Assembly: GCA_030652315.1 (NCBI GenBank)
Contig: JAUSAX010000102.1
Location: 1 to 40,523, forward strand
DNA from: Afipia sp.
Lineage (GTDB): Bacteria > Pseudomonadota > Alphaproteobacteria > Rhizobiales > Xanthobacteraceae
DNA: 40,523 nt
Direction: 5' to 3'
A model generated the notes under the pieces. That model was not told the DNA's origin and ran no database searches. It was given only the letters and a program-made list of their open reading frames with translations. The position numbers and the translations under genes were made by a program. Shown piece by piece: positions 7,965 to 14,825 of the stretch (its first letter is position 1; each line of letters begins with the position of its first letter).

Positions 7965-10067
7965 TCAGGCCGCTTCGGGTTCGTTAAGCAGACCGCGACG
8001 ACGCAACAGTGCGTCAGGCTCCGGTTTACGGCCCCGGAAGGCAATATAAGCGTCCTCCGGATCGCGCGATCCGCCCGACGAATAGATGTCGTCGTGCAGC
8101 CGCTTCGCCACCGCCGGATCGAAGATGTCATGCGCCTCCTCGAATGCGCCAAACGCGTCCGCGTCCATCACTTCTGACCACATGTAGCTGTAGTAGCCCG
8201 ACGCATAGTGATCGCCGGAGAAGATGTGGCCGAACTGCTGCGGGCGGTGGCGTAGTGCGATCTCAGCAGGCATTCCGATCTTGTCGAGTTCCTGCTTCTC
8301 GAACGCACGCACGTCGGTGATCGAGGCAGCCGGCTGGGTATGGAATTCGAGATCCATCAGCGCGGATGAGACGAACTCCACCGTGGCGAAGCCCTGATTG
8401 AACTTGCGCGCGGCGATGAAGCGCTTGAGCAGATCCGCCGGCAGCGGTTCGCCAGTCTGGTAGTGCCGTGCGAACTTCTGCAGCACCTCCGGTCGTTCCT
8501 GCCAGTGCTCGTAAAGCTGCGACGGCAATTCGACGAAATCCGTGAACACGCTGGTGCCGGACAGCGACGGATACATCACGTTCGAGAGCATGCCATGCAG
8601 CCCGTGGCCGAATTCATGAAACAGCGTGCGGGCATCGTCGGGCGACAGCAGCGACGGCTGGCCGTCCGTTCCCTTGGAGAAATTGCAGACGTTAATGATC
8701 AGCGGTGCGACGTCGCCGTCGAGCTTCTGCTGGTCGCGCAGCGACGTCATCCACGCGCCTGAGCGCTTGGACGGACGCGCGAAGTAATCGCCGTAGAACA
8801 GCGCCTTGTGGTTGCCCTTGGCGTCCTTGACCTCCCAGACCCGCGCGTCCGGGTGCCAGACCGGGACATCCTTGCGCTCGCTGAACGTGACGCCGAACAG
8901 GCGGGTCGCGACGTCAAAGGCAGCGTCGATCATGTTGTCGAGCGTCAGATAGGGCTTGATCGCCGCATCGTCGAAGTTGGCGCGCAGCTGGCGCAGCTTC
9001 TCGGCGTAATGGCGCCAGTCCCAGGCGGCGAGCTTGAAGTTGCCGCCCTCCTCCGTGATGAGACCCTGCAAGGCGTCACGATCGGCCATTGCGCGGGCGC
9101 GGGCCGGTTTCCAGACCCGCTCCAGCAGACCGCGCACGGCCTCCGGCGTCTTCGCCATGGAATCCTCCAGACGATAGGCAGCAAAGCTCGGATAGCCGAG
9201 CAGCTTCGCCCGCTCCTCGCGCAGCCTCAAAACTTCAAGGATGATGGCGCTGTTGTCGTTGTCGTTCCGGTTGTCACCGCGTGCGGTGAAGGCCTTGAAC
9301 AGCTTCTCGCGCAGGTCGCGGCGGCCGGAGTCCTTCAGGAAGGGCTCCACGAACGACCGGGACAACGTCACCACCATCTTGCCCGGCATGCCGCGCTCTT
9401 CAGCGGCAGCCCTAGTGGATGCGACGAAGCTGTCCGGCAGTCCCGCCAGATCGCCCTCGCCGAGTTCCATGGTCCAGTCCTGCTCATCGCCCAGCAGGTG
9501 GTGGCTGAACGAGGTGGCGAGATGGGCCAGCCGCTCGTTGATCTCGGCGGTGCGCGCCTTGGCGGCCTCGCTGAGGCCCGCGCCCGACCGGTGGAAGCTG
9601 GTCCATGTCCGCTCCAGAAGCCGCGCCTGCTCCGGCGTCAGCTTGAGCGAGGCAGCCTTGTCGCGCAGCTTGGCGACCCGAGCAAACAGCGCGGCGTCCA
9701 TCGAGATCGGATTCCAGTGCCGCGCCTGCTTCAGCGCCACTTCGGATTCGATCTTAAGAAGCTCTGGATTCGAATGCGCGCCGACGAGGTCATAGAACAC
9801 CGCCGACACCCTGGAGAGCAGCTTGCCGGCTCGCTCCAGCGCGGTGACGGTATTCTCGAACGTCGGCTCGGCCGGGTTGGCCTTGATCGCCTCGATCTCC
9901 GCGGCGTGGTCAGCAAAGGCCTTGTCGAAGGCCGGCAGGAAGTGCTCCGGGAGAATCTGGGCGAAAGGCGGCGTCTCGAACGGCGTCTGCCAAGGCTGCA
10001 GGAGCGGATTGGCCCCCGGCGCTTGCATTGAGGAGGCGGCGGCAGCCGTTGAGGACGCTTCTGACAT
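7965..10067 (-). CDS. M3-family zinc oligopeptidase (Dcp/PrlC-like)
   Basis: Zinc metallopeptidase of clan MA, family M3A, 700 residues, close to the size of oligopeptidase A and peptidyl-dipeptidase Dcp. The HEFGH zinc site is at 484-488, with the third ligand region T-D-F-V-E-L-P near residue 513. The long helical N-terminal part (about 20-330) is typical. There is no signal peptide (the N-terminus is Ser/Ala-rich), so it should be cytoplasmic and degrade short peptides. M3A members are hard to separate by sequence, so I leave the symbol blank. It lies 17 bases upstream of the DUF1007-NicO pair, an unusual pairing of a zinc enzyme with a divalent metal transporter. Confidence 0.92.
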   Translation of the reverse strand: MSEASSTAAAASSMQAPGANPLLQPWQTPFETPPFAQILPEHFLPAFDKAFADHAAEIEAIKANPAEPTFENTVTALERAGKLLSRVSAVFYDLVGAHSNPELLKIESEVALKQARHWNPISMDAALFARVAKLRDKAASLKLTPEQARLLERTWTSFHRSGAGLSEAAKARTAEINERLAHLATSFSHHLLGDEQDWTMELGEGDLAGLPDSFVASTRAAAEERGMPGKMVVTLSRSFVEPFLKDSGRRDLREKLFKAFTARGDNRNDNDNSAIILEVLRLREERAKLLGYPSFAAYRLEDSMAKTPEAVRGLLERVWKPARARAMADRDALQGLITEEGGNFKLAAWDWRHYAEKLRQLRANFDDAAIKPYLTLDNMIDAAFDVATRLFGVTFSERKDVPVWHPDARVWEVKDAKGNHKALFYGDYFARPSKRSGAWMTSLRDQQKLDGDVAPLIINVCNFSKGTDGQPSLLSPDDARTLFHEFGHGLHGMLSNVMYPSLSGTSVFTDFVELPSQLYEHWQERPEVLQKFARHYQTGEPLPADLLKRFIAARKFNQGFATVEFVSSALMDLEFHTQPAASITDVRAFEKQELDKIGMPAEIALRHRPQQFGHIFSGDHYASGYYSYMWSEVMDADAFGAFEEAHDIFDPAVAKRLHDDIYSSGGSRDPEDAYIAFRGRKPEPDALLRRRGLLNEPEAA

Positions 10068-10148
10068 GGTAAAGCCTTATTTCCAGCGATTTCCAGAGCC
10101 TCTCTATATCATCCGGTGGGGCTTTTTTGCGCCCGAGATTAATGGTTT

Positions 10149-10199
10149 GGCGCGTATTCCAGCCGCAAAACCGGTGCCCACTTTTGCGGAATACGCGCC
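10149..10199. repeat. Palindromic repeat between M3 peptidase and small membrane protein
   Basis: A perfect 12-base inverted repeat, GGCGCGTATTCC (10149-10160) with GGAATACGCGCC (10188-10199), encloses GCAAAA (10165-10170) with TTTTGC (10182-10187). The interior CAAAACCGGTGCCCACTTTTG resembles a widespread rhizobial intergenic palindrome (from memory; I have not searched). It lies in the divergent promoter region of the peptidase (start 10067) and the small protein gene (start 10258). Confidence 0.65.
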
Positions 10200-10257
10200 G
10201 GGCTTGATCGGAGCCGCGATTTCGCAGAGATTGCGGCCCGAAACAGGATCAGAAGTC

Positions 10258-10518
10258 ATGAACGCCAAGAAGCTTGAAGCCAACGCCCGCGAAATCGCGT
10301 GGCCCAGCGTCATCACCGTCGTCAGCGCCGCCATCCTGATCGGCGCCGAGGTGTTCGGCGCGGCCTTCGCCGGCGGCTGGGCGCTCGCGATCCTGTTCGG
10401 CCTCAGCGACACCAGCGCTCACGTCGTCCAGATCGTGCTCTTCCTGATCGGCGTCGTCATCATGATCGGCTTCCTGCGCGGCGCGCAGCGTGTCGAGCCG
10501 TTTACTCGCAAGGTTTAA
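10258..10518 (+). CDS. Small two-helix membrane protein, unknown function
   Basis: Protein of 86 residues with two strong transmembrane segments (about 16-43 and 58-75) separated by a short loop (FGLSDTSAHVV), and a basic C-terminus (R-G-A-Q-R-V-E-P-F-T-R-K-V). I do not recognise a characterised family, although proteins like this are common as conserved hypotheticals in Bradyrhizobium relatives. ATG 10258 is chosen because the upstream open frame lies in repeat sequence; a weak purine run AACAGGATCAGAAG precedes it. It lies alone between the divergent peptidase gene and the long leader of ornithine decarboxylase. Confidence 0.7.
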   Translation: MNAKKLEANAREIAWPSVITVVSAAILIGAEVFGAAFAGGWALAILFGLSDTSAHVVQIVLFLIGVVIMIGFLRGAQRVEPFTRKV

Positions 10519-10630
10519 GGTCGCACGCGCAAGATCTGAGGCTGCACTGAAGCGCCTCGCGCGCTCAAAACTTAACGCGCGTTCATCTTTCTCAACGTCT
10601 GTTCATCGAGAGAGCGACATTTCGATCACG

Positions 10631-10953
10631 CCATGGGGAAACTTGCCCCGTGGTGTAAAAAATACTTGCGAAGCTGACTCAAAACTCATATTTCACCCTT
10701 GCCCAATTTCGCACGTGCCTGTGGTCGTGTGTCAGTCGGTAGGTATCCGGACAAGAGGCCGGACAGCCGCCAAGGGGATGAAGAACCGAGGGTCACTCAA
10801 GTCGCGAGACTTTAGAGGCCAGCATCTCTCTCAAGGGATGCCGTTGAAGGTGACTTCTCTCTTTGCAACCGTGACTGGCAGCCGGAGGCGAACCGGCGCA
10901 CCCCGCTCTCAACGGGGGACGCGACTTAAAGCAACGACGGATCGGGCTTTTTT
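10631..10953 (+). ncRNA. Structured 5' leader of ornithine decarboxylase (candidate speF-type RNA)
   Basis: About 650 bases separate the previous gene from ornithine decarboxylase, and this part is densely structured. Paired segments visible by eye: 10631-10638 with 10646-10653 (8 bp, one G-T); AAGTC 10799-10803 with GACTT 10808-10812 around a GCGA tetraloop; a multibranch closed by GCCAG 10818-10822 with CTGGC 10875-10879, enclosing CATC/GATG (10823-10826/10837-10840) and GTTG/CAAC (10843-10846/10866-10869); GCCGG 10881-10885 with CCGGC 10893-10897; CCCCG 10901-10905 with CGGGG 10913-10917; then six T at 10948-10953. A conserved speF RNA motif is known upstream of alphaproteobacterial speF genes; assignment to it is by position, not by a covariance search. 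Ends are approximate. Confidence 0.6.
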
Positions 10954-11169
10954 GGTCTCTGTTGGCTTTCCACCAGCCAGCGCGAATACCGAAGAGGCTT
11001 GTCCTTCATTGCCAGGTGAGCGGGCGGGAGCTTTCCCAACCAATCCACGGCAGCACAGTCTGGTCTGAGTGTTATGGCTCGGTCGCGCCTCCATCGCGTG
11101 ACAGCCACAGCGCTCATACCTGACATCATTTTTTGGACGGTCCGTCGCAGGGCCGTTTGGGAGAGTGCT

Positions 11170-12312
11170 ATGACCGACCGTATCCAGGAATTCCTGCGCA
11201 ACCGCCGCAGCGAGGGCCTCGACACCGAGCCATGTCTCGTCGTCGACCTCGAAGTCGTGCGCGACAACTACCAGACCTTCGCGAAGGCGTTGCCGGATAG
11301 CCGCGTGTTCTATGCGGTCAAGGCAAACCCGTCGCCTGAAGTGCTGTCGCTGCTGGCCTCGATGGGCTCGTGCTTCGACACAGCGACCGTCGCCGAGATC
11401 GAAATGGCGCTGGCTGCAGGTGCGACGCCGGACCGCGTCTCCTATGGCAACACGATCAAGAAGGAACGCGACATCGCACGCGCCTTCGCGCTCGGCATCC
11501 GCATGTTCGCAGTCGATTGCTCGGCCGAAGTCGAGAAGGTCGCCCGTGCCGCCCCCGGCGCGAAGGTGTTCTGCCGCATTCTTTATGACTGCGCAGGCGC
11601 CGAGTGGCCGCTGTCGCGCAAGTTCGGTTGCGATCCGGAGATGGCAGTCGACGTTCTCGACCTCGCCAAGCGTCTGGGCCTGGAGCCGTATGGCATCTCG
11701 TTCCATGTCGGCTCGCAGCAGCGCAAGGTGAAGGCGTGGGACCGTGCACTGGCGATGGCCTCGACGGTGTTCCGTGACTGTGCCGAGCGTGGAATCAACC
11801 TGTCCATGGTCAACATGGGCGGCGGATTCCCGACGAAGTATCTCAAGGACGTTCCTCCGGTCGTGCAGTACGGCCGGTCGATCTTCCGTGCGCTTCGCAA
11901 GCACTTCGGCAACCAGATCCCGGAGACCATCATCGAGCCGGGTCGTGGCATGGTCGGCAACGCGGGCATCATCGAGACGGAAGTCGTTCTGATCTCGAAG
12001 AAGAGCGACGACGACGAGAACCGTTGGGTCTATCTCGACATCGGCAAGTTCGGCGGCCTCGCCGAAACGATGGACGAGTCGATCCGCTACGCGATCCGCA
12101 CGCCGCACGACGGCGCGGATATGGCTCCGTGCATTCTCGCCGGCCCGACCTGCGACTCCGCAGACGTGCTGTACGAGAAGGTGCCGTACCCGCTCCCCGT
12201 CACGCTCGAGATCGGCGACAAGCTGCTGATCGAAGGCACGGGTGCGTATACGTCGACGTATTCGTCGGTGGCTTTCAACGGCATCCCGCCGCTGAAGACC
12301 TACCACATCTGA
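11170..12312 (+). CDS. speF: Ornithine decarboxylase, PLP fold type III (ornithine/lysine type)
   Basis: Cytoplasmic PLP enzyme that decarboxylates ornithine to putrescine; some members also accept lysine. The 380 residues match the short alphaproteobacterial eukaryotic-like ODC group. PLP-Lys51 lies in F-Y-A-V-K-A-N-P, the phosphate-binding EPGRG is at 256-260, G-G-G-F near 218, and the catalytic cysteine is probably Cys328 in GPTCDSADVLYEK. Start ATG 11170 follows GGGAGAG; the upstream open frame lies in the leader. It feeds homospermidine synthase encoded 2.5 kb downstream. It probably has leader-level control (structured leader RNA). The symbol follows the common alphaproteobacterial usage for this group; speC and odc are also used. 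Confidence 0.93.
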   Translation: MTDRIQEFLRNRRSEGLDTEPCLVVDLEVVRDNYQTFAKALPDSRVFYAVKANPSPEVLSLLASMGSCFDTATVAEIEMALAAGATPDRVSYGNTIKKERDIARAFALGIRMFAVDCSAEVEKVARAAPGAKVFCRILYDCAGAEWPLSRKFGCDPEMAVDVLDLAKRLGLEPYGISFHVGSQQRKVKAWDRALAMASTVFRDCAERGINLSMVNMGGGFPTKYLKDVPPVVQYGRSIFRALRKHFGNQIPETIIEPGRGMVGNAGIIETEVVLISKKSDDDENRWVYLDIGKFGGLAETMDESIRYAIRTPHDGADMAPCILAGPTCDSADVLYEKVPYPLPVTLEIGDKLLIEGTGAYTSTYSSVAFNGIPPLKTYHI

Positions 12313-12339
12313 GCCTCTGCTCCTGAGGCCTGAATAACC

Positions 12340-12361
12340 GGGAGCCGGTCCGCCGGCTCCC
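12340..12361 (+). terminator. Hairpin after ornithine decarboxylase
   Basis: GGGAGCCGG (12340-12348) pairs perfectly with CCGGCTCCC (12353-12361) around TCCG, 28 bases after the stop codon. There is no T run, so this may be an mRNA-stabilising or attenuating hairpin rather than a full terminator. Confidence 0.5.
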
Positions 12362-12433
12362 ATCCCGTCACATCGCGATTTTGCTGACAACGCTCCGCGG
12401 CTGCTTGCCGTTTGGAGTGGGGACTGACGTGCC

Positions 12434-13036
12434 ATGACTGCTGTTTGGAAGACGACTGCTGCCCTCACCACCGAAACCGCTCCGTTCGCGATCCGTGCGG
12501 AGCGTGCTTCGGACGTCGTTGCGCGTGAAGCGCTGCTGGATGCGAGCTTCGGCGAAGGCCGTCATGCGCGCACCTGCCAGCGTCTGCGCGACGGACGTGC
12601 GCCCGCCGAAGGCCTCGCCTTCTCCGCGGTGCATGAGGGGCGCGTGGTCGGCACCGTGCGGTTGTGGCACGTCAGCGTCGGGGGCATCCCGGCGCTGGTG
12701 CTGGGCCCACTGGCGGTCGACGCCTCCTGCCGCAAGCTCGGCGTCGGCGCGGCGCTGATGAATCATGCGCTCGCGGCGGCGAAAGCCCGCGGCCATGGCG
12801 CAGTCATCCTGCGCGGCGACGCAGCCTATTACGCCCGCTTCGGCTTCTCGGCCGAGAAGACCGGCGAACTTGCGCTGCCGGGCCCGTTCGAGCGTGACCG
12901 GCTTCTGGCGATCGAACTACGCGACGGCGCGCTGGATGGGGCCTGGGGCATGATCGTGGCGACCGGCACGAAGGCCCGGCGTGCGCGCATCCGTACGGGT
13001 GGCAAAGCTCGAAAGCTTCTCATCCAGGCCGCTTGA
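12434..13036 (+). CDS. GNAT-family N-acetyltransferase (YhbS-like)
   Basis: Cytoplasmic acyltransferase of 200 residues. Motif A, the acetyl-CoA binding loop, is in LGPLAVDASCRKLGVGAAL (about 94-112); the YYARFGFS run (about 135-142) is typical of YhbS-like GNATs. The C-terminal tail (about 175-200) is strongly basic. The position between ornithine decarboxylase and RidA hints at polyamine or amine acetylation, but this is inferred from neighbourhood only; substrate residues cannot be read from sequence. ATG 12434 is 121 bases after ornithine decarboxylase. Confidence 0.85.
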   Translation: MTAVWKTTAALTTETAPFAIRAERASDVVAREALLDASFGEGRHARTCQRLRDGRAPAEGLAFSAVHEGRVVGTVRLWHVSVGGIPALVLGPLAVDASCRKLGVGAALMNHALAAAKARGHGAVILRGDAAYYARFGFSAEKTGELALPGPFERDRLLAIELRDGALDGAWGMIVATGTKARRARIRTGGKARKLLIQAA

Positions 13037-13053
13037 TTTGAACGCAAAGACCC

Positions 13054-13087
13054 GGCATTGCGTGGCTGGAATGAGCCTCGCAATGCC
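13054..13087 (+). terminator. Hairpin between the GNAT and RidA genes
   Basis: GGCATTGCG (13054-13062) pairs with CGCAATGCC (13079-13087) across a 16-base loop and is followed by GTTTTC. The hairpin lies just 21 bases before the RidA start, so it could be a partial terminator or processing site. Confidence 0.4.
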
Positions 13088-13108
13088 GTTTTCACAAGGA
13101 AAAGACCA

Positions 13109-13498
13109 ATGTCCCGCAGCCTGATTTCATCCGGATCGCCGTTCGAGAAGATCGCGGGCTATAGCCGCGCCGTCGTCGACGGGGACTTCTGTTTTGTGGC
13201 CGGCACCACGGGCTACGATCCCGTTACGAAAGTCCTGCCCGAAGACGTGGCCGAGCAGACCCGCAACTGCTTCAAGACCATCGGCATCGCGCTGAAGGAA
13301 GGCGGCTTCGAGATCGCCGACCTCGTGCGCGCGACTTATTACGTCACCGACGCCAAGGACTTCGACGCGGTGTTCGCTGTGTGTGGAGAAACGCTCGGCG
13401 ATATCCGGCCAGCTGCGACAATCGTTGCAGTATCCGCCCTCTACAAGCCCGAGATGAAAGTCGAAATCGAAGTCACGGCCAAACGCCGCAGCGCCTGA
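13109..13498 (+). CDS. RidA-family enamine/imine deaminase
   Basis: RidA/YjgF/YER057c/UK114 protein of 129 residues. This family typically hydrolyses reactive enamine/imine intermediates made by PLP enzymes. Visible features: G-Y-S-R-A-V-V-D-G-D near 15-25, VAGTTGYDP (about 30-38), a central RATYYVTDAKDF (about 87-98), and the RPAATIVAV segment (about 111-119) with the conserved Arg of RidA proteins. ATG 13109 follows CACAAGGAAAAGACCA. Position between two polyamine enzymes, one PLP-dependent and one forming imines, suggests a detoxifying role there, but this is inference. Confidence 0.88.
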   Translation: MSRSLISSGSPFEKIAGYSRAVVDGDFCFVAGTTGYDPVTKVLPEDVAEQTRNCFKTIGIALKEGGFEIADLVRATYYVTDAKDFDAVFAVCGETLGDIRPAATIVAVSALYKPEMKVEIEVTAKRRSA

Positions 13499-13519
13499 TT
13501 TTCCTCCTAAACATCTTTT

Positions 13520-13550
13520 CAAGATGGCCCGGAACGCCCGGGCCATCTTG
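13520..13550 (+). terminator. Strong hairpin after RidA
   Basis: A perfect 13-bp stem, CAAGATGGCCCGG (13520-13532) with CCGGGCCATCTTG (13538-13550), and a five-base loop AACGC, 22 bases after the RidA stop codon. It lacks a T run on the plus strand. Confidence 0.6.
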
Positions 13551-13785
13551 TCGCAGCCTATCCGTTGACTTTCTGGCCATCGACCCTACCTTAAGCTGAT
13601 CATGTCGAACGTCTGCACCAACCACTCGCTGTTTCGCGCAGGTCGCCTCCAAACTGGACGGTGACCCGGGCGGACGCGCGTTTGCGCCGTTCCGGGTAGT
13701 TGCAGTTCGTTTCATCCCCGCAAAAATTGAATCACGAAAGTCGCGCGGCACAGTTGTGCCGACGCGTTCCGTTGTGAGGCACGTC

Positions 13786-14271
13786 ATGATGTCAGAGCCT
13801 ATTCCACCGGTCAGCATCGCGTCCGGCGATTTCAGCCGCCTGAAAAGCGTGGCGGTAGAAGCCGTCAGCAAGCGCCATCCGATCGGCCGCTTCCTGCTCA
13901 CCGAAATCGAGCGGGCAACAGTCTATGAGCCTGCCTTCGCGCCGGACCGCTGCGTCCGGCTCGATGACTGGGTGACATTTCGCGCGGACGAAAATGAGCC
14001 GCTGGAAAGCCGCGTCCTGGTTCTTCCGGAGGGCTTCCGTAACAGCACGCTTCATCTGTCCGTACTCTCGCCGTTGGGGGCAGCGCTGATCGGCCTTCAT
14101 GCCGGTTCGCGCATCCGTTACGTCGGCTTTGACGGCGTTCCGCATATCGCCACGGTGGAAAATCTCGATCCGCCCACCGGCGTGATTTCTCTTTTGCAGC
14201 GGCGGTCCATGAGGTCCGCGCACCGAACCGACAACAACAACCCCGACCGCCCAGGTCCCACAGCCGCTTGA
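13786..14271 (+). CDS. Rnk/GreA C-terminal domain-like protein 1
   Basis: Protein of 161 residues related to the nucleoside-diphosphate-kinase regulator Rnk and the FKBP-like C-terminal domain of GreA/GreB, which bind near the RNA polymerase secondary channel. The diagnostic run LSVLSPLGAALIGLHAGSRI is at about 91-110. The N-terminal part is short and helical without the long GreA coiled coil. The C-terminus extends past the domain with a polar tail (S-A-H-R-T-D-N-N-N). I chose ATG 13786; GTGAGG lies upstream, and the next ATG is also possible. Its stop overlaps the start of a second copy by four bases (ATGA), so they are translationally coupled paralogues. Confidence 0.78.
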   Translation: MMSEPIPPVSIASGDFSRLKSVAVEAVSKRHPIGRFLLTEIERATVYEPAFAPDRCVRLDDWVTFRADENEPLESRVLVLPEGFRNSTLHLSVLSPLGAALIGLHAGSRIRYVGFDGVPHIATVENLDPPTGVISLLQRRSMRSAHRTDNNNPDRPGPTAA

Positions 14272-14678
14272 TGGTGATGAACATGATCAACTACCTGCAC
14301 CCGGAACTGCCGCCGATCTCCCTGCGCATGTGCGACGTCGATCGGCTGCGCAATATTGCTGAAGCTGCGTCGGAAAAATATCCGCAGACGTGCGATTTTC
14401 TCGCGCGCGAAATCGACCGCGCGGAAATTTTACCGGACGCACGATTGCTGCCGGGCCTTGTCGCGATGGAATCCGAGGTCACATTCCGCGACGACATCAG
14501 CGGCCAGGAACGGTCGGTGACGCTGGTTTATCCGGAGGCCGCGAATGTCGATGCCGGAAAGATCTCCATTCTGACGCCGATCGGTGCTGCGCTGATCGGC
14601 CTGTCGCTCGGGCAAACCATCGAGTTCCAGACTCCGGCCGGAGGCTGGCGGTCCCTGACCGTGCTGAAGGTCAAATAG
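14268..14678 (+). CDS. Rnk/GreA C-terminal domain-like protein 2
   Basis: Second tandem Rnk-like protein, 136 residues. The domain signature ISILTPIGAALIGLSLGQTI lies near 100-119 and matches that of protein 1 closely. It has a very short N-terminal lead (M-M-V-M-N-M-I-N) and ends soon after the domain (V-L-K-V-K). The start overlaps the stop of the first by four bases. Two start codons in a row (14268, 14271) and further in-frame ATGs make the exact start uncertain. The pair may act as a heterodimer or be duplicated regulators of polymerase; family function is anti-GreA/secondary-channel binding for Rnk. Confidence 0.75.
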   Translation: MMVMNMINYLHPELPPISLRMCDVDRLRNIAEAASEKYPQTCDFLAREIDRAEILPDARLLPGLVAMESEVTFRDDISGQERSVTLVYPEAANVDAGKISILTPIGAALIGLSLGQTIEFQTPAGGWRSLTVLKVK

Positions 14679-14689
14679 CCACGATACTG

Positions 14690-14717
14690 ACGGGCGATCC
14701 GGGACCGGATCGCCCGT
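14690..14717 (+). terminator. Hairpin after the Rnk-like pair
   Basis: ACGGGCGATCCGG (14690-14702) is perfectly complementary to CCGGATCGCCCGT (14705-14717), with only GA between. The hairpin is 11 bases past the stop of the second Rnk-like gene. No T run follows, so read-through to homospermidine synthase is possible. Confidence 0.5.
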
Positions 14718-14825
14718 ACGACGATTTTATGAAAACCCCTGACGACACGCGCCCGTTGCCGTCCCCCCCAAGTTGCCGTAAGTCCTTCGCGGCTGCCTTC
14801 CTCTGCTATCTTCGGAGTTTCAGTG

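Noticed and set aside
10778..11068. Possible leader peptide or small gene inside the ornithine decarboxylase leader
   Set aside because: The purine-rich run AAGGGG directly abuts the ATG with no spacing, the frame crosses all the RNA hairpins, and the composition is not protein-like.
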